A stretch of DNA of 64,000 nucleotides from Nocardiopsis alborubida (GTDB lineage: Bacteria; Actinomycetota; Actinomycetes; Streptosporangiales; Streptosporangiaceae). Location of the stretch: NCBI RefSeq assembly GCF_012396365.1, contig NZ_JAAXPG010000030.1, positions 27,647-91,646 on the forward strand, given 5' to 3'. Shown piece by piece: positions 54,705 through 63,494 of the stretch. The notes under the pieces are model-generated. The model ran no database searches. It was not told the DNA's origin and was given only the letters and a program-made list of their open reading frames with translations. Every line of letters starts with the position of its first letter. Positions within the stretch are counted from its first letter, which is position 1. A program made the position numbers and the translations under genes.

Positions 54705-55390
54705 GTCCCCGCCTCCGCGCCGCCCTTCCCGGCGTCCTCTCCGTCCGGGCCCCGGTCCTCGGGGTCGGGGAAGGCGGCGAACTGGATGTGCACCGGTCGG
54801 CTGCCGGGTGCGCCGGTCCCGCGCGCGTAGCGGTCGAAGAGCGCGCGGACCTCCGCCCGGAAGGCGGTGAGCTCGTCCAGGGTCAGCTCGGTGCGCCGCC
54901 CGGACATGACCTGCGCCTCGCGCCAGCCCTCGGGCTGGGCCGCCCACACGTTGACGGCCGCGGCCAGTTCCTCGCTCCAGCTGGCGGCCAGGGCCATGCG
55001 CACGGCGGTGCTCAGCTCGGGCTCGTCGGTGTCCAGGTGCTCGGGGAAGCGGAAGCCCCTGTGCCGGGAGCGCCACCAGCGTTCCCGGGAGGAGCCCAGG
55101 GAGGGATCCTCCTCGATGAACCCGTGGGCCTCCAGCTGCCGCAGGTGGTAGCTGGCCGAGGCCGACGAGACGTCCAGCCACTCCGAGACGGTCTTGCCGG
55201 TGGCGGGTCCCCGCTGCTGGAGGAGGTTGAGGACGCGGATGCGCAGGGGGTGGGCCAGTCCGCGCAGGGAGCGGGCGTCGAGGGTCGCCGCGTGGGCGAA
55301 GGCGTCGGGGACGGGGTTCGGGTCCGGGCCGGGGGTGTGGTCGGCGGCTCGGTCGGGGTTCTCGCTGTCGCGGGGGGCGGAGTCGTTCAT
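54701..55390 (-). CDS. ArsR-type winged-helix regulator of the MFS gene
   Basis: 229 residues. A winged helix-turn-helix lies at about 45-110 (LAHPLRIRVLNLLQQRGPATGKTVSEWLDVSSASASYHLRQLEAHGFI). The C-terminal half has the helical layout of larger ArsR/HTH-20 regulators and lacks metal-binding cysteines, so an organic ligand is more likely than a metal. Direct copies of TTGGCCAAGA upstream are the probable operator. Confidence 0.87.
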   Translation of the reverse strand: MNDSAPRDSENPDRAADHTPGPDPNPVPDAFAHAATLDARSLRGLAHPLRIRVLNLLQQRGPATGKTVSEWLDVSSASASYHLRQLEAHGFIEEDPSLGSSRERWWRSRHRGFRFPEHLDTDEPELSTAVRMALAASWSEELAAAVNVWAAQPEGWREAQVMSGRRTELTLDELTAFRAEVRALFDRYARGTGAPGSRPVHIQFAAFPDPEDRGPDGEDAGKGGAEAGT

Positions 55391-55417
55391 GCGGTCACCG
55401 TAAACGCCCAAGGGTTC

Positions 55418-55441
55418 TTGGCCAAGAGGTGTTGGCCAAGA
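55418..55441. promoter_or_regulatory. Tandem palindromic operator upstream of the ArsR/MFS operon
   Basis: TTGGCCAAGA occurs at 55418-55427 and 55432-55441; each holds the palindrome TTGGCCAA, and AGTCTTGGGG follows. The sites lie 28-51 bp before the ArsR start codon. Confidence 0.6.
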
Positions 55442-55527
55442 AGTCTTGGGGCGGTTTCGGTAATCCGGAACCCACGGGCTCGTGCTTCATATATCTAGTT
55501 TCCTGGTCGCTTGAGTGGCAACCGGCC

Positions 55528-55533
55528 TAGCTT
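55528..55533 (+). promoter_or_regulatory. -10 for leaderless hicA
   Basis: TAGCTT ends 7 nt before ATG 55541. An alternative TTGAGT-N17-TAGGCT (55511-55539) would place the transcription start inside the gene and favour ATG 55556. Confidence 0.4.
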
Positions 55534-55540
55534 TAGGCTC

Positions 55541-55798
55541 ATGGTCAACAAGCGGATGAAGGCGCGGGTCCTGCTCGCCCTGGTGCGCCGGATGGCGCGT
55601 AAGAACGGCCTGCGCCCGGAAGAACCCAAAGGGCGAGGCAAAGGAACACACCAGACCTGTGTCCTCCTGGACGAAGGCGGAGCACAGGTTGGCCGTTTCG
55701 TGGTCACGCAACATTCCAAGGAGCTGTCCCGGGGCCTTCTAAGGGACGTGGAGGACGGCTTGCAGCACCTGTTCGGTGAGAAATGGATGGAGAAGTGA
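55541..55798 (+). CDS. hicA: HicA-like mRNA interferase toxin
   Basis: 85 residues in a compact dsRBD-like arrangement: a basic N-terminal helix (MKARVLLALVRRMARKNG), the active-site loop G-K-G-T-H-Q-T where classical HicA has G-S-H-H, then V-V-T-Q-H-S-K-E-L-S-R-G-L-L. The catalytic His is retained. It overlaps by 1 bp with a HicB-like gene, in the normal toxin-first order. The start may be ATG 55541 (leaderless) or ATG 55556. Confidence 0.7.
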   Translation: MVNKRMKARVLLALVRRMARKNGLRPEEPKGRGKGTHQTCVLLDEGGAQVGRFVVTQHSKELSRGLLRDVEDGLQHLFGEKWMEK

Positions 55799-56244
55799 TG
55801 CTTGACTACACGGCTACCGTCATCCGCGACGAGGACCTCTGGGTCGTACGTATCGCGGGGCTGCCCGAACACGTCGTCGGAACGGTCGACTACGTGCACT
55901 TCTCCGAGATCAAGGACGAGGTTCCCGAGGCCATCGCCGATCTCACGGACACCGACCCGGAGGACTTCACGATCACCTGGCGTTACGAGTTCGGCGGCGA
56001 GGACGTGACCGAGGACGTCATCCAGTACCTCGTGGCGGAGGAGGAGTTCCGGCGTTCCCAGGCCGAGCGCGACCGGGCCCGCGCCCGGGTCCTGGAGACC
56101 ATGCGGAGGGAGGGCGTCACCCAGCGGGCCATGGCCGACGTCGTCGACCTCTCCCACCAGCGTGTCCACCAGCTGCTCAAGGGCGTGGACACGCCGGTGC
56201 CCGGCGGACGCCGGGGGCGCCGCAGGGACGCCCCCGTGTCCTGA
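55798..56244 (+). CDS. hicB: HicB-like antitoxin with C-terminal helix-turn-helix
   Basis: 148 residues. The N-terminal half has the HicB partial RNase H fold (YTATVIRDEDLWVVRIAGLPEHVVG, then EIKDEVPEAIADL), and the C-terminal half a long helix and a helix-turn-helix (VTQRAMADVVDLSHQRVHQLLKG) for operator binding and autorepression. GGAG lies 5 nt before the ATG, inside the hicA end. It ends 10 bp from the convergent beta-propeller gene. Confidence 0.75.
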   Translation: MLDYTATVIRDEDLWVVRIAGLPEHVVGTVDYVHFSEIKDEVPEAIADLTDTDPEDFTITWRYEFGGEDVTEDVIQYLVAEEEFRRSQAERDRARARVLETMRREGVTQRAMADVVDLSHQRVHQLLKGVDTPVPGGRRGRRRDAPVS

Positions 56245-56254
56245 CCTCCCCGGT

Positions 56255-57541
56255 TCAGGAGAGCGGGAACATCCCCAGCCGGGCGTGGTACTCGCCGGCG
56301 AGGCGCTCGGTGTCGCTGCCCACGTACAGCCCGCCGGAGGTGGCGAGCATCGCCTCCACGCCGTGGCCGCGCGTCCGGCCCGGGTTCCACGGCAGTGCCC
56401 TGCCGGTCCCGGGGTCCACGGCCCCGATGCCCTCGCGGGCCACCGAGCCGGGGCCGGGGTTGAGGGCGCCCTTCTCGTTGTCCATCCAGCGCTGGTGCCC
56501 GCCCACGTACACCGCCGCCGACGTGATCTCCACCGAGTACAGCGAGTCGCCGCCGGTCTTGTTGCTCCAGGTGGGGTCGGAGTCCGGGGTGTCGGTGTTC
56601 TCGAAGCGCGCGACGGACTTGCACAGGCCCGGCTTGACCTCCGGGCCGCCCGCCGTCACCACCGCGAAGTACGAGCCGTCCGGGGAGAAGTCCATCCGCC
56701 GCATGTAGGTGTGCAGCCGCACGTCCTCGCAGGGGGCCTCGTAGGCCGACGTGGACCACGGGGAGACCGAGCCGCTCGCGGTGTCGATCATGGCGATCTG
56801 GTAGCGGTCCTCGCCGTCCACCTCGGTGAAGGACCCGTTGACGACCAGCCGCCGCCCGTCCGGGCTCAGCGCCAGCTCCTGGACCTTCAACACGCCGTTG
56901 CGCTCCTCGGTCACGCTGGGGGTGAAGCCGGTGTCCACCTCGCCGGAACCGGAGTCGAGGCGGACCAGCGCGGGCTGCTCCACGCCGTTCACACCGGGGA
57001 AGCTGCCGCCCACGTACAGGTGCCCGCCGTCGCTGGCGACGCGGTGGACCCGGCCCCCGTCGAGGTCGGCGCGGAACCGCGGCACCTCGTCGCCGTCGTC
57101 GACCGACAGCCGGGTCAGACCGGTGGAGGGTTCACCGTCGACCGAGCGGAAGTCCCCGCCCGCGATCACCGTCCCGTCGGGCCCGGGGGCCAGCGTGGTG
57201 ACGGTGCCGTCCAGCTCCGGTTCGAACCCGTGGAGGATGCGCCCGGTGCCGTGCTCGAACGCGAACAGGTGGGGCAGGTCGTGGGCGCGGCCCCCCTCGG
57301 CCGCGCTGACCCGCGTGAAGCTTCCGGCGACGAGGACGGTGTCGCCGACGCGCAGGATGTCCTTGACCGCCCCGTCCAGGACGTGCGGCGTCCACCGCAC
57401 GGGCTGTTCGCCGACCACACGGGAGTGGTCGGCCCCTGAGGCGGGGGCGGCTGGTGCGGCTGGCGCCGCGGTCGCGGCCCCGGCGGGGAGTAGGAGCAGC
57501 GTGCCCATGGTCAGGGCGAGCAGCGGGCGGCTGGGTTTCAC
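56255..57541 (-). CDS. Secreted beta-propeller (delta-60 repeat type) protein
   Basis: 428 residues with a signal peptide (about 1-26). Repeated blade motifs of the type V-A-G-S-F-T-R-V, I-A-G-G-D-F-R-S-V-D-G, V-G-G-S-F-P-G-V-N-G and V-N-G-S-F-T-E-V-D-G recur every 45-60 residues, predicting a six- to eight-bladed propeller. Two Cys (A-P-C-E-D, G-L-C-K-S) may pair. Likely extracellular binding protein; ligand unknown. GGGAG precedes the GTG at 57541. Confidence 0.78.
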   Translation of the reverse strand: MKPSRPLLALTMGTLLLLPAGAATAAPAAPAAPASGADHSRVVGEQPVRWTPHVLDGAVKDILRVGDTVLVAGSFTRVSAAEGGRAHDLPHLFAFEHGTGRILHGFEPELDGTVTTLAPGPDGTVIAGGDFRSVDGEPSTGLTRLSVDDGDEVPRFRADLDGGRVHRVASDGGHLYVGGSFPGVNGVEQPALVRLDSGSGEVDTGFTPSVTEERNGVLKVQELALSPDGRRLVVNGSFTEVDGEDRYQIAMIDTASGSVSPWSTSAYEAPCEDVRLHTYMRRMDFSPDGSYFAVVTAGGPEVKPGLCKSVARFENTDTPDSDPTWSNKTGGDSLYSVEITSAAVYVGGHQRWMDNEKGALNPGPGSVAREGIGAVDPGTGRALPWNPGRTRGHGVEAMLATSGGLYVGSDTERLAGEYHARLGMFPLS

Positions 57542-57721
57542 GGAGGATTCTCCCTTGGTCGTGCGGTCGTGCGGGTCGTGCGAACCGTGTGCGGGTCGGC
57601 GTGGTGACCGGCAGGAGGACTGAACGCATTCTCGCAAAGAGTCGCCACGAAATCACAGAGAGTGAGAATGGTGGCGCGGCCGACCCCGGCTTCCCCGTGC
57701 GGGGAGGGCCGGACGTGCCGG

Positions 57722-59107
57722 TCAGGCGGACGGAGCCGCCGCCAGGTGCCGCGTCTGCGCGGCCACGGCCCGGCTCCCGAGGTGGCGCGGTGCGTCCTCG
57801 GGCACGGGGTACCAGACCGCGGGGGCGTCCTCCCCGCCCAACATGGTGCCGGGGAGCGGTCCGCCCAGCGCGTGTTCCACGCCCGCGCGGCGCACCCCGT
57901 CCGGGCCCAGGGCCATGCCGACCGGGACGGCCAGCCCGTGCCAGCGGGGTTCGTACGTGACGTCGCGGCGTCCGCGCGCCCTGCGGACGTGGAGCACGTC
58001 CAGCAGGCCTTCCTCAGCGAGGGTCGCCACCAGGCCGGGCAGCGCGTCGAGGGGCTGCGCCGACTCGTCCCCGTAGCCGACGGCCATGGAGATCCGCTCG
58101 GTGCCCCGACCCCCGTCCCAGCCGACGCGGACGCCGCCGGTGAACGGGTGACCCGTCCCGTGCGGTCCGGAGAACTGGAGGATCGTCCCCTTCGGCGCGC
58201 GGTGGCGCGCCAACCGCACCAGCCGCTCGCGCTCCCAGGGGGCGAGCGCCGGTTCGTGCTCGCCCCACCCGGCGGGCAGCGCCCCGGCCAGGTGCTCGGC
58301 GACCACCTCCACGGCCCGGCCCAGGGGAGGGGCGAAGGACTCGCGGTGGCGCACCGACAGGTCCACGACCAGGTGCGCGCCCGTCGGGGAGTCGTCCAGG
58401 AACCCCTCCGCCGGTTCGGGCGCGCCCTCCTCCGGTGGGACGGGAACGTAGGCGTGTACGGGGTCCCAGCGCAATGGGACGCCGCTGACGCCGTCGAAGC
58501 AGCTCCCGTCCTCGGCGCGCACGGCCCAGCGGGCCAGCGGCTGGGTGAGCAGGGTGCGCAGGGCGTAGGTGAGCCGGGAGGTCCTCGGGGTGAGCAGTTG
58601 GAGTGCCGTTCCCTGTGCGCCGTGGGCGGCCACCGCGTCGAGGATCCAGGAGGAGAGGGGGACGACCTCGCGGTCCTGGGCGACGACCACCGCCTTCTCG
58701 GCGGCGGCCTCGACGGCGGGGTGCCCGCTCTCCTCCCACAGGGAGAAGTCGGCGCGGCCCGAGGTCCAGACGCCGCCGCCCAGCCGCAGGGCGAGGGCGT
58801 CGGCGAGCCGGTGGGCGGCCTCGCGTCCCGCCTCGTCGGGACGGGCGCGGATCTCGGTCCACCAGCACGTCTCGGGGAGGTTCACGGCGGCCTCCCCGCC
58901 GAGCAGCCGGGCGACCTCGCCGCGCGACTCGACCAGCTGGGCGGGTTCGAGCGCGGCCAGGACGCGGCGGTCGGTGTCGCACAGTTGGAGGACGTTGCCG
59001 CTGTCCAGCACGCGCACCAGCAGTTCGGGACCGGCCTCGCGCAGGGCCCGGGAGATCGCGCGCATGCCGGGTTCGGCGGCGAGCAGGGCCACCACGTCGT
59101 AGCTCAA
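57722..59107 (-). CDS. DUF6177-like protein of the WXG/type VII toxin locus
   Basis: 461 residues, soluble, no signal peptide. Conserved-looking blocks are L-P-E-T-C-W-W-T-E-I-R, W-I-L-D-A-V-A, P-L-A-R-W-A-V-R-A-E-D-G and G-H-P-F-T-G-G-V-R-V-G-W-D. Such proteins occur beside ESX/WXG effector genes in streptomycetes; the function is unknown and the family name is from memory. The TTG at 59107 is chosen because AAGGAGAACGG stands directly upstream; a longer ATG form from 59296 lacks such a site. It is divergent from the effector genes. Confidence 0.65.
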   Translation of the reverse strand: MSYDVVALLAAEPGMRAISRALREAGPELLVRVLDSGNVLQLCDTDRRVLAALEPAQLVESRGEVARLLGGEAAVNLPETCWWTEIRARPDEAGREAAHRLADALALRLGGGVWTSGRADFSLWEESGHPAVEAAAEKAVVVAQDREVVPLSSWILDAVAAHGAQGTALQLLTPRTSRLTYALRTLLTQPLARWAVRAEDGSCFDGVSGVPLRWDPVHAYVPVPPEEGAPEPAEGFLDDSPTGAHLVVDLSVRHRESFAPPLGRAVEVVAEHLAGALPAGWGEHEPALAPWERERLVRLARHRAPKGTILQFSGPHGTGHPFTGGVRVGWDGGRGTERISMAVGYGDESAQPLDALPGLVATLAEEGLLDVLHVRRARGRRDVTYEPRWHGLAVPVGMALGPDGVRRAGVEHALGGPLPGTMLGGEDAPAVWYPVPEDAPRHLGSRAVAAQTRHLAAAPSA

Positions 59108-59261
59108 CCGTTCTCCTTGGCGGGTCGGGGGATCGGGGTGCGGGGGAAGGGGAGTGAGCTTCGGGGCTGGGGGGAGCGTTCCGCGCCGTGTCAAGGAACG
59201 CGGTACCGAGACGGACATCCTGCGCGAGAGACGCATCACTGTCTGTCGTTGGATACCGGCA

Positions 59262-59267
59262 TAATAC
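59262..59267 (+). promoter_or_regulatory. -10-like TAATAC for the effector operon
   Basis: TAATAC lies 56 bp before the start of the first effector-side gene in an AT-richer patch; no good -35 is present. Confidence 0.35.
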
Positions 59268-59322
59268 GCACAAAAGGGCAGCGCGGAGATGGGCACTCAG
59301 GCGCGGGACGGAAGGGGAGCAC

Positions 59323-59730
59323 GTGAAGTTCGAGCTGGTGGAACCGGCGGAGCCACCGGATGCCCCGGAGCCGGCGGCAGGCGTCGCGACCGGGTCCTCC
59401 GCCGAGCCCACGGTGCCCCCCGCCTCCTCTCCTGGGGCGCACGAGGTGCTGGCCGCGCGCATGCGCGACCGCAGCGAGGAGCTGGGCACGCGTCTGACCA
59501 GGATCATCGAGGCCGTCCGGCCCGCGCTCCACCGGATGGAGGCGGGCATCGTCCGGGCGGAGCGCGAACTGGCCGGTTCCGGTCACGGCCCCGCCCCCGT
59601 GCCCCCGGACACCTTCCGCGCTGACCGCTTCGCCGGTAAGACGGCACGGGAGGCGGTCACGGCTCCGGCAGAAGGTTCGGGCCCGGCGGCCGTGGCCCCC
59701 GCCCCCGCGACGAACGAGGAGAACCGATGA
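59323..59730 (+). CDS. Small helical protein of the toxin locus, unknown
   Basis: 135 residues: disordered Pro/Ala-rich ends around one long amphipathic helix region (HEVLAARMRDRSEELGTRLTRIIEAVRPALHRMEAGIVRAERELAG, about 47-90). It resembles neither a canonical WXG100 protein nor a known chaperone, but the helical hairpin and position suggest an effector partner. GAAGGGGAG lies upstream of GTG 59323. Its stop overlaps the next ATG by 4 bp. Confidence 0.6.
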   Translation: MKFELVEPAEPPDAPEPAAGVATGSSAEPTVPPASSPGAHEVLAARMRDRSEELGTRLTRIIEAVRPALHRMEAGIVRAERELAGSGHGPAPVPPDTFRADRFAGKTAREAVTAPAEGSGPAAVAPAPATNEENR

Positions 59731-60080
59731 GCGGATGGAACATCGACGCGCCCTCGGTGGGCGTCGTGCTCAACGACGTGCTGGGCCAGGTGGGCGACGG
59801 CGGCGGCGAGGCCCTGGACGGTTCGCTGACCACCACCGGCGACGAGATCCTCGACGCCGCCACCGCCGCGTGCAGCGGGCCCGTGGAGACGGAGCTGTAC
59901 TACTTCCTGGAGCACGTCGGCGGCATGGCCGAGGAGACGGTCGCCCGCGCGGGTTCGGCGATGGAGGGATGCGCGCTCGCCGTGGACGCCTACCTCCTCG
60001 GCGACGAGGAGATGGCCGCCGAGGCGCAGGGCAACGCCGGTTCGATCGACACCCTCGACCCCCTCAACCCGCCCGTGTGA
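59727..60080 (+). CDS. Small DUF6507-like WXG-superfamily protein
   Basis: 117 residues, beginning MSGWNIDAPSVGVVLNDVLG, a W-x-I-x-x-x-x-V start typical of short actinobacterial ESX-associated proteins, followed by two predicted helices and an acidic tail. It probably pairs with the large toxin for export; this is inference from position. ATGA overlap with the previous gene. Confidence 0.65.
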   Translation: MSGWNIDAPSVGVVLNDVLGQVGDGGGEALDGSLTTTGDEILDAATAACSGPVETELYYFLEHVGGMAEETVARAGSAMEGCALAVDAYLLGDEEMAAEAQGNAGSIDTLDPLNPPV

Positions 60081-60212
60081 ACGGAGGGCCGCCCCCGCTC
60101 CTTCCGCCGCGCGGGCCTCCCCGGCCCGCCCGGTGCGTAGCCCGAGTTCCGGCCCTTCCGGGCGCCAAGCCGCCCCCGAGCCCCCGTTCCCCCACCACCC
60201 CCCGGAGTTGAC

Positions 60213-62884
60213 GTGCCTCCCGTCGACGTGATGAGTCCCGTCCCCGACCCCCGCAACCAGCAGCCGCTGGACATGGACTTCGATGTCCTGATCGTTCCCG
60301 GGGCCATCCCGATCCCGGGGACCTCCGTGGAGATCCTCCAGGGCGCGGTCTCCGCCATGCGCACGGCCGCGGGCGAGGTCGCTGAGGGAGGGGAGGGGAG
60401 GGGAACGAGTCCACCTGGCAGGGGTTGCAGCCCCACTACACCGCGCCCGAGTCCGAGACCCTGTTCGCCGCGATGGGTCCGGTGGCGGCCAAGGGCGGGA
60501 CCATCCTGGACGACGTCACCACGGTCGCCAGCGCGCTGGACACCTTCGCCGAAGCGGCGCAGACCGCCAAGACCACCCTCAACGCGCTCAAGGACGAGGC
60601 CACGACCTTCGCCGAGGAGATGAGGGACAAGGAGCACTGGAGCGCCAACCCCCTCGACTATGCGGAGAACCGCAGGCTGAAGCTCCAGGTGAACGGGGTC
60701 TGGGCCACGTTCCAGGAGGCGGAGCGGACCTGCGCCAACGCCATCTCGGCCGTCTCCGGTTCCGGTAACTCCTACGTCGCGGCCAGCGGCGAAGCGCCGG
60801 GCGCGGGGGAGATCGTCTACGGCCTGGACCCGGACGACGTCCCTGACGTGGCGTACGACCTCACCAGCCTCGCCGACTGGCAGCGGGCGATGGAGGACAC
60901 CTGGCACCAGCTGGAGTACTCGGAGAAGCCCTGGCCCGCGGACTGGGCGACCGACGCCTTCATGGCCCAGTGGGACAACTTCGGCCCCGGCATGCTCTGG
61001 GACGTGGGCGTGGGGGCGGTCGCCTGGACCGGCCTGTGGCGCGAGGGCAGCGGGTGGGCCAACAGCGTCGGTGAGGCCACGGACAACTTCTTCACGCACA
61101 AGCAGGAGACCCTCGAAGGGCTCGGCTCGCTCGCCGGGCTCTACGGCGAGGACGGGTGGATGAACCCGTTCGACTCGGACGAGCGCTCCGGCCAGACGTG
61201 GCGGGCCAACGCGGGTGCGGCCTGGACCGAGGTGGCGCACGACGTCGTGCCGTGGCGGGAGTGGGAGGACCGGCCCGCGTACACGGTCTACACCGGGGCC
61301 GGGAACGCGGCGCTGACCCTGGTGTCCCTCCCGGTCAGGGGAGGGACGATCCTGAGCAGCCTCGGCCGGGGCGGCTCGGGCCTGCCCGACCTCGACCCGG
61401 TGGACCGGCCGGAGGTGGTGTGGGAGCCGGGCGCGGCGGCGCGGCCGGGGTTCAGCCTGTCGCAGACGTTCAGCGAGATCAGCGACGACTTCTCCGACAC
61501 CACGGGGGGCTTCGGGGCGGGGTTCGGGGACCTGTCGGCGCTGATCGACCGCTTCTCGGCGGGCGGTCCGGTGGGTGGCGGCGTCCCGGCTGGGGGCGGT
61601 GGTTCGGACCTGCCCGTCTTCGTTCCGGAGCCGGGTGCGCCGGGGGCCGCGCGTCCCGTCACCGCGCCGGTCGCAGGGGACTCCGGCGCGCCGGACGACG
61701 GTCGTCCGGGCAACGGGCGGTCAGGTGGCGACCGTCCGGGTGAATCGGACCGGCCGCGCCGCGAGGACGAGCACGAGGTGCTGGCCGCGGCGGACCAGCC
61801 CGGTCCGCCGCGTCGCGGGGACGAGGACCGGCCTTCCCTGGCTCCGCACCATCTCGACGCGCCGAGCACCGAGCGCTGGCCGGAGATGGAGGAGTTCCTG
61901 GACTCCGAGCACCGGCGTGGGGACGACGAACAGTCCGTCGCGGACCGGGATTCGGAGTTCTCCGAGGCGGACTCCCACCGGCCGCTGGACGTCACGGCGG
62001 ATAGTGCCTCTGGTGCCGCCCCGAACAACAGGCTGTTCGCTTCCCTCGGTCTGGACGCAGGGGAGATCGAGCGGGAGTACGAGCGGGACGTCGAACGGAC
62101 GACGCAGCAGGTCGTCGACACGGTGGAGGAGTTCCGCGCGCTGCCCGCCGAAAGGCAGCTTGAGTGGCTGCGCGTGAACCAGCTGGTCGGCGCCAACGTG
62201 GGAGGCCCGCAGAACTCCGACTTCGGCGGCTTCGTAAACGAGGACTTCGGGATCACCGCCTCCCATGACCCGAACTCGGGCAATGGCGATGGTCCGCCCC
62301 GGACGTCCCAGGACGGCACCTCCAGCACCGGTTTCACACCCGGCGGTGACGGAGACACCAGCCGGGGGGGCACCACCGGCGGCCGCCCCGTTCCCGAGGG
62401 TGGCAGCAGTGACGGACTCGGTGGCGAGCGAGTTGAACGTGGTGATGGCGAGGGTAGTCCCAGTAACGATCTTGATGACGGCGGTGCTGGTACCGAAGAC
62501 TCCGAGTCAGTTGACCCCCGCGAACCTAGTAGGCCTGCTCTGCCCGAGAGGGTCATTAATGACTTGAGGGATTTTGATTCAAGAATAATGAAGTATGGCG
62601 ATTCTGTGTTTATGCTCGACCGGTCCGGGCTCAAGCATATATTGGAGCGCCACCACCCTGCATATTGGAACGGGTCCAAGAAGGCCGACCAGAGTTATTT
62701 TCTGCAAAGCATGAGCATCGACGATGTCGTGGACGCTATTGGGCAGGTGATGAATCAAAAAAAGGGGGAGCTGATCGAAAAGGGTTCACTGGGGATGTAT
62801 CAAATTTCTGGGAAGGTGGGCGGGGAAAAATTTGTGCTTGGGCTTAAGAATGGAAGGGTTGGGCAATTTTATCCTGTATACTAG
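60213..62884 (+). CDS. Large WXG-type polymorphic toxin, frame interrupted at a pentanucleotide repeat
   Basis: GTG 60213 (GGAG 5 nt upstream) opens a frame that reads MDFDVLIVPGAIPI and SVEILQGAVSAMRTAAGEVAEGG. At 60389-60403 it runs through three AGGGG units and is then thrown into a wrong frame that ends at 60623. In the +2 frame the protein resumes as N-E-S-T-W-Q-G-L-Q-P-H-Y, with the W-x-G motif, and continues to 62884. Removing one pentamer gives 888 residues: WXG-like helices (1-170), a Gly/Asp-rich linker and a C-terminal toxin tip of about 115 residues with H-I-L-E-R-H-H-P-A-Y-W and a terminal F-Y-P-V-Y. That pattern recalls BECR-fold (EndoU-like) RNases, but the family is not certain. 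The tip is AT-rich and probably acquired. Confidence 0.7.
60389..60403 (+). repeat. (AGGGG)3 pentanucleotide repeat at the frameshift
   Basis: AGGG-(AGGGG)3-AA. Each unit changes the frame by 2, so two rather than three AGGGG units join the upstream frame to the downstream one exactly. Confidence 0.85.
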
Positions 62885-62912
62885 GGAGTTCGGTCCAGGG
62901 AGGTGGGGGCGC

Positions 62913-63401
62913 GTGTCTGTCCGTATTAAATCGTTTCTGAGGAAAGCAGACGGGAATTTTGTTCCTGTTCAGTCGTGGAAGGGTCCAATTGGCGATACTG
63001 ATTACCTGGAGGGGGCTCTGGAGCTAAATGTAAACGGAACCCCGTTGATCACCACGGCCATGTGGGACTACATTGATCAACTATGGGCCTACATCCTTAA
63101 CTCTCTTAATGAGCTTGCTTCGGATAATTCCTCGCATGCGTACTTTCCCGATCAGCCAATAAAATTGGAAATGAAGAGGATTGCTCGGGGTGTGCTTCAT
63201 GTATCCATTGGTTCTCGGTCTGGAAAGTTCAATAACTCAACCCGGGTGCAAGAGGGGGAGTTTGTTCAGAATTTGATCGATGCGGGGGAGGGTTTTTTCT
63301 TGCAGATGCAAGAACTGGACCCGGAGAGCGGAAGTCAATATGAGATTGAAATCGAGAGGATCGCGGCCTTGCGTTCTGCTTACTCAACGCGAGATTGCTA
63401 G
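62913..63401 (+). CDS. Putative immunity protein to the toxin
   Basis: 162 residues, cytoplasmic, acidic, no membrane segment: VRIKSFLRKADGNFVPV, then a mixed alpha/beta body ending I-E-R-I-A-A-L-R-S-A-Y. I recognise no family. It begins 28 bp after the toxin stop, with GGAGG 9 nt before GTG 62913, and shares the toxin tip's AT-rich composition and relaxed codon use. The toxin-tip/immunity pair was probably acquired together. Confidence 0.65.
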   Translation: MSVRIKSFLRKADGNFVPVQSWKGPIGDTDYLEGALELNVNGTPLITTAMWDYIDQLWAYILNSLNELASDNSSHAYFPDQPIKLEMKRIARGVLHVSIGSRSGKFNNSTRVQEGEFVQNLIDAGEGFFLQMQELDPESGSQYEIEIERIAALRSAYSTRDC

Positions 63402-63494
63402 GTGCTTCTTATAGGATCGTGTGTCCGGTCCTGCTCGCTCGGGGGGATCGGTAGGTGGGTGCGAAAGGGCATGGCGGACACGACAGCAGGATCA

